Assembly: GCF_000425545.1 (NCBI RefSeq)
Contig: NZ_AUDQ01000013.1
Location: 53,992 to 117,991 of the forward strand
Source of the DNA: Sporosarcina ureae DSM 2281
Lineage (GTDB): Bacteria > Bacillota > Bacilli > Bacillales_A > Planococcaceae
DNA: 64,000 nt
Direction of reading: 5' to 3'
The notes under the pieces are model-generated. The model was given only the letters and a program-made list of their open reading frames with translations, did no database searches and was not told the origin of the DNA. The stretch's first letter is position 1, and each line of letters opens with the position of its first letter. Below, one piece after another: positions 1-9,361 of this stretch. The position numbers and the translations under genes were made by a program.

Positions 1-60
1 GGCTTAGGGGAGTCTATGTTGCAATTGTTAGCAGATTACATTATTGAGCGAAATATGTAA
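1..60 (+). CDS. ispA: C-terminal end of polyprenyl (farnesyl) diphosphate synthase, partial
   Basis: The window opens inside an open frame ending at TAA 58-60; the last residues read LQLLADYIIERNM. This fits the C-terminal helix of an IspA-type prenyl diphosphate synthase, which makes farnesyl diphosphate from IPP and DMAPP. The identification rests mainly on position: ispA lies directly upstream of dxs in Bacillales. Only 19 codons are visible and no catalytic motif is included. Confidence 0.55.
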   Translation, partial: GLGESMLQLLADYIIERNM

Positions 61-75
61 TTTGGAACCGTTATA

Positions 76-104
76 TTTGTGTCGCACGTTGTTACTGTTA
101 TAAT
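76..104 (+). promoter_or_regulatory. Candidate sigma-A promoter for dxs
   Basis: A perfect -10 TATAAT (99-104) is preceded by an extended -10 TG at 96-97 and, with a 17-nt spacer, by a weak -35 TTTGTG (76-81). It lies about 95 nt upstream of the dxs start in the gap after ispA. No start-site data are available. Confidence 0.45.
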
Positions 105-198
105 GTAGAAAACAAACAGCAACTACTTTGTCTAATAAACAAGAAAAAGTGCGACGTACAAATAGAAAGACCTACTTACTTGATGAAGGTGTGTGATC

Positions 199-2100
199 AT
201 GATGGATCTAACAAAGATTACCAATCCATCTTTTATAAAAGAGCTCGATAAAGAACAGTTAGAGTCACTGGCGGCAGATATACGTCATTTTCTAATTGAA
301 AATTTATCGGTTACTGGCGGGCATATCGGACCGAATCTGGGTGTTGTCGAATTGACGATTGCTTTGCATAAATTCTTCGACAGTCCAACCGATAAATTTT
401 TATGGGATGTAGGGCATCAGTCATATGTCCATAAAATTCTTACAGGCCGAGCCGGCGAGTTCGATACTCTTAGAAAATATAAAGGATTGAGCGGATTTCC
501 GAAGATGGCAGAGAGCATACACGATGTATGGGAAACCGGCCATAGTTCAACATCTTTGTCAGCGGCTATGGGAATGGCTGTTGCACGAGATATTAAAAAG
601 GAAAAAAGTTTTGTCATTCCGATCATTGGCGATGGTGCGTTGACGGGTGGTATGGCACTCGAAGCTTTGAACCATATCGGACACGAAAAGACGAATATTA
701 CAGTCATTCTAAATGACAATGAAATGTCTATTGCCCCGAATGTTGGTGCATTGCACTCGATTCTTGGGAAATTACGGACGGCTGGAAAGTACAATAATGT
801 GAAAGATGAACTAGAATTCCTATTACGTAAAATTCCAGCAGTCGGCGGTAGAGTCGCGACGGCTGCAGAACGTGTGAAAGACAGTTTGAAATATTTGGTA
901 GTGAACGGCGTCTTCTTTGAGGAGCTTGGGTTCACATATTTAGGTCCGATTGACGGCCATGACTTTGTAGAATTGGAGCGTTCGCTGCAATACGCAAAGA
1001 AAATGGAAGGGCCAGTATTACTTCATGTAATTACGAAAAAAGGTAAAGGCTATAGCCCTGCCGAGTTAGATAAAATTGGTACATGGCATGGTACAGGTCC
1101 TTATAAGATTGAAACTGGAGATTTTGTGAAATCTCCTGTGAAAGGCCCTGCTTGGAGTGCTTTAGTTTCTGAAACGGTACGCAAGCTTGCGAGAAATGAC
1201 CGACGAATTGTTGCGATTACGCCTGCTATGCCGGTAGGATCAAAACTCGAATCCTTCGCAGCAGAATTCCCAGATCGTTTCTTTGATGTAGGGATTGCGG
1301 AACAACATGCGACGACTATGGCTGCGGGACTTGCAGCAACTGGAATGAAACCATTCCTTGCGATTTATTCGACATTCTTGCAGCGTGCATACGATCAAAT
1401 GTTACATGACATTACGCGTCAGAAGCTTAATGTCTTTATCGGTATTGACCGCTCGGGACTTGTAGGAGCCGATGGAGAAACGCATCATGGTGTGTTTGAC
1501 ATTGCGTTCTTGCGTCATTTGCCGAACTTGGTCATTATGATGCCGAAAGATGAGAATGAAGGACAACACATGGTGAAGACAGCTATTGATTATGACGAAG
1601 GTCCGATTGCACTTCGTTTCCCACGTGGAAATGGTTATGGTGTACCAATGGATGAAGAGCTTCATACAATTCCAATCGGCACATGGGAAGTATTGCAAGA
1701 AGGTGAAGATGCAACCATCTTGACGTTCGGCCCAACGATTCCTATGGCGTTCTCCGCTGCTGAACAATTAAAATCACAAGGCAAAAATGTCGCGATTGTC
1801 AACGCGCGTTTCATTAAGCCGATGGACACGAATTTGTTGGATGAGCTATTTTCTAAAGGGAAACCAATCATTACAATTGAAGAAGCTGTGCTTGCAGGTG
1901 GATTCGGCAGTGGCGTGATGGAATATGCAGAACAAGTAGGTCATACGGGTACGATTTTCGAAAGAATTGGTATTCCAGATGATTACATTGAACACGGTAG
2001 TGTCGACAAACTACTCGTTGAAATTCATATGACACCGGATCACGTAGCAGAAGTTACCGCAGCGGCTATTCAGCAAGCAGCAGAAAGAGCGAGAGTATGA
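199..2100 (+). CDS. dxs: 1-deoxy-D-xylulose-5-phosphate synthase
   Basis: DXS condenses pyruvate and glyceraldehyde-3-phosphate to DXP, the first step of the MEP isoprenoid pathway and a precursor for thiamine and pyridoxal. It is a cytosolic thiamine-diphosphate enzyme. The TPP/Mg motif GDGALTGG...NDNEMSI lies at about residues 145-185, the catalytic-Glu segment GIAEQHA near 365, and a transketolase C-terminal domain closes the protein. Its ~633 aa is normal for the family. ATG 199 is preferred over GTG 193 and ATG 202 because AAGGTG (185-190) sits 8 nt upstream. The stop overlaps the tlyA start by 4 nt, so the two are translationally coupled. Confidence 0.95.
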   Translation: MMDLTKITNPSFIKELDKEQLESLAADIRHFLIENLSVTGGHIGPNLGVVELTIALHKFFDSPTDKFLWDVGHQSYVHKILTGRAGEFDTLRKYKGLSGFPKMAESIHDVWETGHSSTSLSAAMGMAVARDIKKEKSFVIPIIGDGALTGGMALEALNHIGHEKTNITVILNDNEMSIAPNVGALHSILGKLRTAGKYNNVKDELEFLLRKIPAVGGRVATAAERVKDSLKYLVVNGVFFEELGFTYLGPIDGHDFVELERSLQYAKKMEGPVLLHVITKKGKGYSPAELDKIGTWHGTGPYKIETGDFVKSPVKGPAWSALVSETVRKLARNDRRIVAITPAMPVGSKLESFAAEFPDRFFDVGIAEQHATTMAAGLAATGMKPFLAIYSTFLQRAYDQMLHDITRQKLNVFIGIDRSGLVGADGETHHGVFDIAFLRHLPNLVIMMPKDENEGQHMVKTAIDYDEGPIALRFPRGNGYGVPMDEELHTIPIGTWEVLQEGEDATILTFGPTIPMAFSAAEQLKSQGKNVAIVNARFIKPMDTNLLDELFSKGKPIITIEEAVLAGGFGSGVMEYAEQVGHTGTIFERIGIPDDYIEHGSVDKLLVEIHMTPDHVAEVTAAAIQQAAERARV

Positions 2101-2918
2101 GTACATCTATGAAAAAAGAGAGAGTGGATTTGTTGCTAGTCGAGCGCGGATTAACAGAATCCCGTGAACAAGCTAAGCGATCCATCATGGCGGGGCTCGT
2201 TTACTCTGATACGGCAAGAATAGAAAAAGCAGGGGAAAAAATTGCAGTTGATGCCCCATTGACTGTAAAAGGTCCTGCGATTAAATATGTAAGTCGTGGT
2301 GGCTTGAAACTGGAAAAGGCGTTACTGTCTTTTCCTATTTCTGTGAAAGAAAAGATCGTTCTTGATATTGGAGCTTCAACAGGCGGCTTTACGGATTGCG
2401 CACTGCAAAATGGTGCGAAACATTGTTACGCACTGGATGTAGGCTATAATCAACTCGCTTGGAAAATCCGTCAGCACGAACAAGTGACAGTGATGGAGCG
2501 ACAAAATTTTCGTCATGCGACCGTTGATTTATTTACGGAAGGATTACCCGAAGTCGCTACAATTGACGTCTCATTCATTTCGTTATCGTTGATTTTACCG
2601 GCACTAAAGAACATCATCGTACCAGGTGGGCAAGTGGTGGCGCTAGTGAAGCCTCAATTTGAAGCAGGTAAAGATAAAGTAGGTAAAAAAGGTATTGTCC
2701 GTGATCCAGCGATACATCTTGAAGTGTTGGAAAAAATCGCTGCGATGGCAGTGGCGGAAGGGTTTTCCGTTAAAGGTGCTACGTATTCGCCAGTTACAGG
2801 TGGAGAAGGCAATATTGAGTTCTTGTATTATTTAGTAGCCGAGGACGAAGCGGTGGCTGATTTTACAACGGAAGATTTCAAGCAATTAGTGAAACAGGCA
2901 CATAATGATTTAACATAA
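2097..2918 (+). CDS. tlyA: TlyA-family rRNA 2'-O-methyltransferase (YqxC-like)
   Basis: The N-terminal ~65 residues form an S4 RNA-binding domain, followed by an FtsJ-type SAM methyltransferase with the SAM-binding segment [15 protein letters not shown] and the downstream DVSFISL motif. TlyA proteins 2'-O-methylate 16S and 23S rRNA cytidines and were earlier called hemolysin A. The 273-aa length is typical. ATG 2097 overlaps the dxs stop (ATGA); an in-frame ATG at 2109 is possible. This dxs-yqxC-ahrC-recN order is conserved in Bacillus. An intrinsic terminator follows at once. Confidence 0.9.
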   Translation: MSTSMKKERVDLLLVERGLTESREQAKRSIMAGLVYSDTARIEKAGEKIAVDAPLTVKGPAIKYVSRGGLKLEKALLSFPISVKEKIVLDIGASTGGFTDCALQNGAKHCYALDVGYNQLAWKIRQHEQVTVMERQNFRHATVDLFTEGLPEVATIDVSFISLSLILPALKNIIVPGGQVVALVKPQFEAGKDKVGKKGIVRDPAIHLEVLEKIAAMAVAEGFSVKGATYSPVTGGEGNIEFLYYLVAEDEAVADFTTEDFKQLVKQAHNDLT

Positions 2919-2942
2919 CGCGCAATGAGTTGCGCGTTTTTT
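2919..2942 (+). terminator. Intrinsic terminator after tlyA
   Basis: The 7-bp perfect stem CGCGCAA/TTGCGCG has a 4-nt loop and is followed by six T residues. It separates dxs-tlyA from argR. Confidence 0.85.
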
Positions 2943-2995
2943 AGATGATTAGTATAATTTTGTTTAGGGACTCAACAGAATCGGAGTGAATAAAT

Positions 2996-3445
2996 TTGAA
3001 TAAAGGACAACGCCATCTACGTATTCGAGAAATTATTACGAACCATGAAATAGAAACACAGGATCAGTTGGTCGAGAGTCTGAAAGCTGCCGGTGCGGAT
3101 GTCACGCAGGCAACGGTTTCGCGTGATATTAAAGAAATGCACTTGATCAAAGTACCTTCACCTTCAGGCAATTATAAATACAGTCTACCTCCTATCCATC
3201 GCTATAATACGGAAGAGAAATTGAAGCGTATGTTGGAAGATGCGTTTGTGGGCATTGACAGTGCCAGTCATTTTATTATGTTGAAAACGCTTCCCGGTAA
3301 TGCGCAGGCAGTTGGATCACTTGTGGACAACTTAGACTGGGATGAAATGCTCGGAACGATTTGTGGCGACGATACATGTTTGATCATTTGTCGTGAAGAA
3401 TCTCAGACAGAATATGTAAAAGATAAAATATTATCCATGTTATAA
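2996..3445 (+). CDS. argR: Arginine repressor ArgR/AhrC
   Basis: This is a 149-aa transcription factor that represses arginine biosynthesis and activates catabolism when arginine is bound; family members act as hexamers. The N-terminal winged helix contains [17 protein letters not shown] (about residues 37-55). The C-terminal arginine-binding/oligomerisation domain contains the [13 protein letters not shown] segment (about 121-133). The start is TTG 2996, placed by GGAGTG at 2983-2988 with 7-nt spacing. It lies between tlyA and recN exactly as ahrC does in B. subtilis. Confidence 0.95.
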   Translation: MNKGQRHLRIREIITNHEIETQDQLVESLKAAGADVTQATVSRDIKEMHLIKVPSPSGNYKYSLPPIHRYNTEEKLKRMLEDAFVGIDSASHFIMLKTLPGNAQAVGSLVDNLDWDEMLGTICGDDTCLIICREESQTEYVKDKILSML

Positions 3446-3462
3446 GCGAGGTGAGGATTTCT

Positions 3463-5163
3463 TTGTTAAGCGAACTTTCGATTAAAAACTTTGCTATTAT
3501 TGAACAACTTGAAATCGCATTTGACGACGGTCTAACGGTGCTGACTGGTGAAACGGGTGCTGGAAAGTCAATTATTATTGATGCTGTCCAGCTCCTCGCT
3601 GGCGGCCGTGGTTCACAGGAATTCATTCGCCATGGTGCGAAGAAAGCTGAGCTTCAAGGACTTTTCACAATCGACAAAAATATTGATAGTGTAACGCAGA
3701 AGTTGACGGAATTTGGTATTGATACGGAAGAAGGCATTGTGATTTTACGCAGGGATATAAGTGCCAGCGGGAAATCTGTTTGCCGTGTCAATGGTAAACT
3801 CGTAACAATTGCTATATTGCGTGAGATTGGCGCCTTGCTAATCGATATCCATGGTCAGCACGAAAATCAGGAGTTAATGAACGAAAAGCGTCATATTCAT
3901 TTGCTAGATTTCTTTATAGGTGAGCCGATTGAACGTGCGATGTCGACGTATACCGAGTTATATGATAAATTTAAAAAACTCCAGCAACTCATTGCAGCTA
4001 AAACACAAGATGAACAGCAAATCGCGCAGAAAATTGATTTATACAAATTCCAATTGGAAGAAATCGATGCAGCGAATTTGAAGGTCGGTGAAGAAGAAGA
4101 ATTGGAGTCTGAACTTGTAAAGCTTCAACATTTTAATCGGTTATTTGATCGCTTGAATACTTCATATGAAGCATTGTCTCTAGAGTCGCATGGACTCGAT
4201 TGGGTTGGCAATTCGATGAGCGATCTCGAAGAAGCGGCTTCGATTGATGAAGAGCTGAAAACGATGTCTGAAACGGTGAATTCTTCCTTTTATGCGCTTC
4301 AAGATGTTTCGCATGATTTAAAAAGGATGATCGATGGGATGGAATTCCAGCCAGATCGATTGGAGTTTGTCGAAGATCGGTTAGCGTTATTTTTGACATT
4401 GAAACGAAAATACGGAAAATCGCTTGAAGATATTTTAATTTATCGCGATAAAATTGCTGATGCACTCGATCAACTTGTCAATCGTGACGAAAGATTGCAT
4501 CAAAACCAAGAATTATTGGCACAATACGTAGAAGATCTTGAAATAGAAGCGAATGAATTATCGATTATCCGTAAAAAAGCGGCACTGTCTCTCGAAAAAG
4601 GGATTGAAGAGCAGTTAAAGCAGTTATATATGGAAAAGGCTACATTCAAAGTACAAATTCACCAAAAACAACCTCGACAATTTGATGCCAATGGATTTGA
4701 TGAAGTCGTATTTATGATTTCCACAAACTTGGGTGAACCGCTTAAGCCGTTGGTACGAGTGGCGTCTGGTGGCGAATTATCTCGAATGATGCTGGCGTTA
4801 AAAACGATTTTCTCTCAACATCAAGGTGTTACATCGATTATTTTCGATGAAGTGGATACCGGAGTCAGTGGACGCGTAGCACAGTCCATAGCGGAAAAGA
4901 TTTCCATGATCTCCAGTCATTCGCAAGTGTTATGTATTTCGCATTTACCGCAAGTGGCTGCAATGGCAGATCATCATTATCTTATCAAAAAAGAAGTGCA
5001 TGATGGACGAACGACTACGGCGATTCATGATGTTATGAAAACAGAACGTACAGAAGAATTATCTCGCATGCTTTCCGGTGCAGAAATTACTACGTTGACG
5101 CTTCAGCATGCTGAAGAACTTTTGCTTCTAGCTGATCAACGTAAGCAGGAATTCCGTAAATAA
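3463..5163 (+). CDS. recN: DNA repair ATPase RecN
   Basis: RecN is an SMC-like ATPase recruited early to double-strand breaks. Walker A GETGAGKS lies at about residues 29-36, the ABC signature VASGGELSRM near 432, Walker B IIFDEVDTG near 460, and a long coiled coil (roughly 150-370) between them. TTG 3463 is chosen because GAGGTGAGG (3448-3456) is spaced 6 nt from it. The frame also has GTG at 3451, but that codon lies inside this Shine-Dalgarno. Length about 566 aa, as expected. The gene starts 17 nt after argR. Confidence 0.95.
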   Translation: MLSELSIKNFAIIEQLEIAFDDGLTVLTGETGAGKSIIIDAVQLLAGGRGSQEFIRHGAKKAELQGLFTIDKNIDSVTQKLTEFGIDTEEGIVILRRDISASGKSVCRVNGKLVTIAILREIGALLIDIHGQHENQELMNEKRHIHLLDFFIGEPIERAMSTYTELYDKFKKLQQLIAAKTQDEQQIAQKIDLYKFQLEEIDAANLKVGEEEELESELVKLQHFNRLFDRLNTSYEALSLESHGLDWVGNSMSDLEEAASIDEELKTMSETVNSSFYALQDVSHDLKRMIDGMEFQPDRLEFVEDRLALFLTLKRKYGKSLEDILIYRDKIADALDQLVNRDERLHQNQELLAQYVEDLEIEANELSIIRKKAALSLEKGIEEQLKQLYMEKATFKVQIHQKQPRQFDANGFDEVVFMISTNLGEPLKPLVRVASGGELSRMMLALKTIFSQHQGVTSIIFDEVDTGVSGRVAQSIAEKISMISSHSQVLCISHLPQVAAMADHHYLIKKEVHDGRTTTAIHDVMKTERTEELSRMLSGAEITTLTLQHAEELLLLADQRKQEFRK

Positions 5164-5225
5164 AGTATGAATTCACAACGTTTTCCATGGGAATTGGCAC
5201 TGTTTATTTTACCCTTTCATACTTT

Positions 5226-5266
5226 CTCCTCGAAAGGACATACCAAAGGTATCTTTCGTTGAGGAG
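5226..5266 (+). promoter_or_regulatory. RNA hairpin burying the spoIVB Shine-Dalgarno
   Basis: The sequence can fold as CTCCTC/GAGGAG (5226-5231/5261-5266), CGAAAG/CTTTCG (5231-5236/5253-5258, sharing C5231 as alternative pairing) and ATACC/GGTAT (5240-5244/5248-5252) with an AAA loop. The 3' arm contains GAGGAGG, the spoIVB ribosome-binding site, so initiation should be weak unless the stem opens. No T-run follows, so it is not a standard terminator. The pairing is seen; the control role is inferred. Confidence 0.5.
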
Positions 5267-5273
5267 GTGAAAC

Positions 5274-6227
5274 ATGGGATGGAATAAATCTTTCAAAACG
5301 CTTTTAGCGCTTGTCCTGATGCTCTGCCTTGTGCCTGGAATTTCATTAGCTAAAGAAGATACACTCATTCCGATGGGTGACTCCATCGGTATTCAAATGG
5401 ATTTAAGTGGTATTTATGTGACGACTGACGTCAAGGTGGATCAACAGGAATGGCTAAAAAAAGGGGATATAATTCGCCAGTTGAACGGTACGGAAACAAA
5501 GCAACTTGTTCATTTCGAACGTGCCTTGCAAAAAGACAGCGCTACGATGATGCTCGACATTTTGCGTAATGGGAAGCACGAAACCATTCAAGCAGATGGG
5601 TCGCTCATTAAGCGCGTCACGCCCTTCCTAAAGGATCGAACGGAAGGTACTGGGACATTGACATATGTCGACCCAGAAAGCGGCACGTATGGTGCACTAG
5701 GGCACCAGATCATTGATAGTACGTTGCAGTCTGCTCCGTCTTTTGAAAAAGGAGCTATTTATTTATCTGAAATCAGCCAAATCAAGAAGAGCTCTCCAGG
5801 AATTCCAGGCTATAAAATTTCCTCCATTATTGATCAGAATAAATTTCTTGGGAATATTCAAATCAATAATGTGTATGGAATATTTGGTCATTGGAAAAAT
5901 TCCTATAATAAAGTGTTGGCTGAACCTCTTGAAATTATGCAACCGTTTGAATTGACGATCGGACCTGCAGAAATTTACACCACGGTAGAAGGTTCTACTG
6001 TAGAGAAATTCACCATCCAAATTACGAAGATAGAAGAAGAACAATTCCACATCCTATTAACTGACCAGAAACTGTTGAGTAAGACGGGCGGGATCTTACA
6101 AGGCATGAGCGGGAGTCCTGTGATCCAAAACGGGAAGTTTGTCGGTGCTATTACGCACATGTTCGTGGACGAGCCCGAAAAAGGGGCCGCGCTTTTCGTG
6201 GAAACGATGAGAACGAATGAGAAATGA
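5274..6227 (+). CDS. spoIVB: SpoIVB serine peptidase (sporulation signalling)
   Basis: SpoIVB is secreted from the forespore into the intermembrane space and cleaves SpoIVFA, releasing pro-sigma-K processing in the mother cell. The N-terminal hydrophobic anchor (about residues 5-26) precedes a PDZ domain (about 30-100) and an S55 peptidase domain. Visible catalytic-site regions are GALGHQI (His) and GMSGSPVIQNGK (nucleophile Ser). At 317 aa it is roughly 100 residues shorter than the B. subtilis protein, mostly N-terminally, but the protease core is present. ATG 5274 follows GAGGAGGTG. The gene lies immediately upstream of spo0A as in Bacillus. Confidence 0.93.
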   Translation: MGWNKSFKTLLALVLMLCLVPGISLAKEDTLIPMGDSIGIQMDLSGIYVTTDVKVDQQEWLKKGDIIRQLNGTETKQLVHFERALQKDSATMMLDILRNGKHETIQADGSLIKRVTPFLKDRTEGTGTLTYVDPESGTYGALGHQIIDSTLQSAPSFEKGAIYLSEISQIKKSSPGIPGYKISSIIDQNKFLGNIQINNVYGIFGHWKNSYNKVLAEPLEIMQPFELTIGPAEIYTTVEGSTVEKFTIQITKIEEEQFHILLTDQKLLSKTGGILQGMSGSPVIQNGKFVGAITHMFVDEPEKGAALFVETMRTNEK

Positions 6228-6229
6228 AA

Positions 6230-6265
6230 AAGCAACCTGTGCGAAAGCACAGGCTGCTTTTTTTT
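6230..6265 (+). terminator. Intrinsic terminator after spoIVB
   Basis: The stem is AGCA-CCTGTGC/GCACAGG-TGCT around a GAAA tetraloop and is followed by eight T residues. Confidence 0.85.
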
Positions 6266-6337
6266 AGTATAGGTGTTCGATACAAAGAAAAGGGAAAAAA
6301 GTCGAAATAGGTAGAAAGCATCGTTCGGAAGTATCAT

Positions 6338-6367
6338 TTTACATAAAAAAATAAGTAAATGTAGAAT
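6338..6367 (+). promoter_or_regulatory. Candidate sigma-A promoter for spo0A
   Basis: TTTACA (6338-6343) and TAGAAT (6362-6367) are separated by 18 nt, about 85 nt upstream of the spo0A start. A TCGAAA sequence at 6302-6307 resembles part of a 0A box but is too short to claim. B. subtilis spo0A also has a sigma-H promoter; I could not assign one confidently here. Confidence 0.35.
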
Positions 6368-6453
6368 TTGGCAAATAGATGACTTACGATAATAGGAGAG
6401 AAACAGCGGGAAAAAGAAGTGGATCTTCGATTTTATATCAGGGGGAATGGGTT

Positions 6454-7248
6454 ATGGAAAATGTGAAGGTAGCAATTGCTGACGATAATAAAGAACTTGT
6501 GAAAACGATGACGTCTTATTTTGAAAAGCACGACGAAATAGAAGTAATTTGGACAGCGAATAATGGGCAAGTATGCTTGACGATGCTAGAAGAAGAGCGT
6601 CCGGATATTTTATTGTTGGATATTATTATGCCGCATCTTGACGGGATTGGAGTATTAGAGACGCTGAATGAAACGAATAAAATGGGGGATATGCAAATCA
6701 TGATGCTAACAGCTTTCGGACAGGAAAATGTTATGTCACAAGCCGCAAATCTTGGTGCTTCATACTTCATGCTAAAGCCATTTGAATTCGACCGCTTGAT
6801 CGGACAAATTTTTAAAGCTGCAGGAAAACCAAAAAATTCAACACCTTCGTTTGTCGTACAGGAGTCCACGCAGCAGACAGGTGTCGTTACTCAGAAAGTA
6901 CTCGATACAGCGATTACGTCAATGATCAAAGAAATCGGCGTGCCTGCTCATATTAAAGGCTATGCGTTTTTACGTGAAGGAATTCAGATGGTCTATAGTG
7001 ATGTGGAGTTGCTCGGTTCGGTCACGAAGATTCTGTACCCGGATATTGCAAAGAAGTATAATACGACACCATCCCGTGTGGAACGTGCAATTCGCCATGC
7101 GATTGAAGTGGCGTGGAACCGTGGAAATTATGATTTAATTTCAAAGACGTTTGGATATACAGTGCATCATTTGAAGAGTAAGCCGACGAATAGTGAATTT
7201 ATTGCGATGATTGCGGATAAAATCCGTTTGGAGCATATGGTGAGCTGA
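6454..7248 (+). CDS. spo0A: Sporulation master regulator Spo0A
   Basis: Spo0A is the response regulator at the end of the phosphorelay; phosphorylated dimers bind 0A boxes to start sporulation. The receiver domain has acidic D10-D11, phosphoacceptor D56 (LLLDIIMP) and K108 (FMLKPF). The C-terminal effector domain contains the highly conserved [16 protein letters not shown] recognition region. ATG 6454 follows GGGGGAATGGGTT and gives 264 aa, close to the B. subtilis protein; the open frame extends upstream to 6379 but those residues do not match the family. Confidence 0.97.
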   Translation: MENVKVAIADDNKELVKTMTSYFEKHDEIEVIWTANNGQVCLTMLEEERPDILLLDIIMPHLDGIGVLETLNETNKMGDMQIMMLTAFGQENVMSQAANLGASYFMLKPFEFDRLIGQIFKAAGKPKNSTPSFVVQESTQQTGVVTQKVLDTAITSMIKEIGVPAHIKGYAFLREGIQMVYSDVELLGSVTKILYPDIAKKYNTTPSRVERAIRHAIEVAWNRGNYDLISKTFGYTVHHLKSKPTNSEFIAMIADKIRLEHMVS

Positions 7249-7281
7249 TCGAAATAATAAATGGATAGAGAGTGTATGACA

Positions 7282-7317
7282 AACCAACTAATCGGGTGTA
7301 TTAGTTGGTTTTCGTTT
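7282..7317 (+). terminator. Intrinsic terminator after spo0A
   Basis: The 11-bp perfect stem AACCAACTAAT/ATTAGTTGGTT has a 7-nt loop and is followed by TTCGTTT. Confidence 0.8.
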
Positions 7318-7437
7318 GTACATAGGGAAGGATGACATTGGTTACGCTGGGGACTGACAGTCTAGGTCAACGCGTTCTGGCGAGGCCGCGCTATGTTTCA
7401 TTTATCGGTTGAAAAGGCGAATAACTAGCGATTGCAA

Positions 7438-7580
7438 ATTTGGTTGCGCTCATTCATTCGTGTAAGCGCTCATATTTTCTCTGCAACCGCCCATACCTTG
7501 CCATAAGCGCTCATATCTCACCCTAATCCGCTCTATACTCCGCTCTAAGCGCTCATACAGTTTATTTAACCGCTCAATAC
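7438..7580 (-). repeat. GAGCG interspersed repeat array, copy A
   Basis: On the minus strand this reads as a run of degenerate units built on (T)ATGAGCGCTTA and AGAGCGGAT, spaced about 15-30 nt. A 31-nt stretch (7444-7474) is identical, in reverse complement, to 16766-16796 in the other copy. The unit spacing is irregular and it contains no open reading frame. It occupies the gap between spo0A and the DUF342 gene; I see no other gene in 7320-7807. Confidence 0.75.
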
Positions 7581-7807
7581 ATACTAATTTCTCACTTGAT
7601 TTTGAACTTAAATACGCTCGCACAACAATTCAAGACGAAGTTTATGCAGTAGACGAGAGATAGGAATAAAGTCAGTATTTACTTCGATGCTTAAGAACAT
7701 CGGAGAACGCTGTGAGTAAATGCTTATTTATGCAGTGTAATTACATAATAGCTATCTCAAGTGCGTTGTAGTCTTCTATACTAGTAATGACCGAGGGAGG
7801 GATTTCG

Positions 7808-9361
7808 TTGTTAATTGAAAATGAATATTTTGAACTTCTAGAAGAAAATAACAAAATTATTATGAACACTAAAAAAGTAGGATATCCGCTCAAGTCATTT
7901 GACACACTGGCTTCTGATATACCTAGATTAAAACTGAATTCATTCAAGGAGTTAATGAAAGCTCTTCAGACGGAAGGCCAGCATCCTATCGGTTCGTACT
8001 CCGCTCCTTGTGAAGTATATATATCACCTAGTAAAATGAAGGTAGAATTGTATATTCATGCAACAAATGAAGAGTTTCTTGCAAATAAAGAGCAGTTCCT
8101 GAAACAGGCGGAAGCAATACTCGACCAAAGAGAAGTACACTATGATAAAGAAAAACTGTTTAGCATACCATATCTACCAAGTAATCCAATCATCATTTCG
8201 GTAGGCAAAGAGCCTGTCAAAGGAGAAAATGCACGGGTTGAGTATATTGCGATGCCGGATCGTAAACCTAGTCTTCGGGATGATGGTTCTGTCGATCACT
8301 ATGAATTGAATTTCGTGACACCGATTGTGAAAGGTGATTGGTTAGGTGAGAAGACGCCTGCTAAAGAAGGATTAGAAGGCTATAACGTCTTTGGTGAACC
8401 GATAGCAGCTAAAAAAGGCGAGGATAGTAAATTAGTGTATGATCGAAAATCTGTTGGGGAGTTTGAGGAAGAGGGCAAAACGGTCTTACGTGCTTTGCAT
8501 GGCGGTGCACTTGAGGAACTGAACGGAGCAATTAGTGTTGGAAAGCAATTGATCATTCCGGACGACGTCGGCACGAAAACCGGATCCATTACATTTGATG
8601 GATTAGTGCGTGTAATGGGAACGGTTTTGGCGGGCTTCTCAGTCAATGCGACAGGGGATATTTCCATCGAAGGAAAAGAAGGTGTGACAAACGCCAAGGA
8701 AATCTATTCCGAAGAAGGCGATGTCTATATTAAAGGTGGCGTGTTTGGTGGAGGAGAAACTATTATCAAGGCGAAAAAGAATGTATTTGTAAAACATGCG
8801 AATAATTGCAAAATCTATGGGGAACGAGTGAACATCGGCCTCTATTCACTTGGATCTGAATTATACGGCGATCATATTTGTATTGATCAACATAAAGGTC
8901 GGATCATCGGTGGTGTTGCAGAAGCAATGTTTTCCATCGTATGTGCAACGGCCGGCAATAATCATGAACGTCTGACGAAACTGATCGTCAAAGGAGTCAA
9001 TAAAGAAATGGAGCTCGAAGAAATTCAGCAACTTGCAGAAAAGCTCAAAGCGGAGCACGCGGAGCTGAAGAAAGTTGAGTTGACATTTGATGAAATGGCG
9101 AGTATGAAAGCGAGTCTTCCTGCAGGCCAGTTGGATAGGCTAGAAAAGACATTGCAAGTAAAACAGCAAGAAATTGTATCGCTAGATCAGACGATTAAAA
9201 ATAAGTTGCAACTTGTGCAAGTAGCTAGCACGCCTAAAATTGAAATCACACGTGAAGCACACCCCGGTGTCCAGATCGTAATAGGTAATAAAACTAGCAT
9301 GTTGAGTCGTGCAACGAAAGGCGTTTTCGAAATAACAAGCGAAGGAGTATTAAATGTCTGA
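7808..9361 (+). CDS. DUF342 / FapA-family polymer-forming protein
   Basis: The 517-aa product has the FapA (DUF342) architecture: a variable N-terminal half, then a repetitive beta-rich region (about residues 245-370, with repeated G-x-I/V segments such as GSITFDGLVRVMGTV and GDVYIKGGVFGGG), and a predicted coiled coil (about 390-475, KLKAEHAELKKVE...). Family members have been linked to flagellar assembly or surface-associated polymers; the function in Bacillales is not firmly known. TTG 7808 is chosen because GGGAGGG (7794-7800) lies 7 nt upstream; ATG 7787 precedes that site. It overlaps the downstream phosphodiesterase gene by 8 nt. Confidence 0.8.
   Translation: MLIENEYFELLEENNKIIMNTKKVGYPLKSFDTLASDIPRLKLNSFKELMKALQTEGQHPIGSYSAPCEVYISPSKMKVELYIHATNEEFLANKEQFLKQAEAILDQREVHYDKEKLFSIPYLPSNPIIISVGKEPVKGENARVEYIAMPDRKPSLRDDGSVDHYELNFVTPIVKGDWLGEKTPAKEGLEGYNVFGEPIAAKKGEDSKLVYDRKSVGEFEEEGKTVLRALHGGALEELNGAISVGKQLIIPDDVGTKTGSITFDGLVRVMGTVLAGFSVNATGDISIEGKEGVTNAKEIYSEEGDVYIKGGVFGGGETIIKAKKNVFVKHANNCKIYGERVNIGLYSLGSELYGDHICIDQHKGRIIGGVAEAMFSIVCATAGNNHERLTKLIVKGVNKEMELEEIQQLAEKLKAEHAELKKVELTFDEMASMKASLPAGQLDRLEKTLQVKQQEIVSLDQTIKNKLQLVQVASTPKIEITREAHPGVQIVIGNKTSMLSRATKGVFEITSEGVLNV

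Noticed and set aside
81..155. GTCGCAC/GTGCGAC inverted repeat around the dxs promoter
   Set aside because: The arms are only 7 bp and 61 nt apart, so chance is likely.
417..935. Long antisense frame within dxs, and similar frames inside other genes
   Set aside because: They are shadows of strongly conserved genes on the opposite strand.
7438..7580. CRISPR array
   Set aside because: The units are irregular in length and sequence with no fixed repeat or unique spacers, and no cas genes are present.
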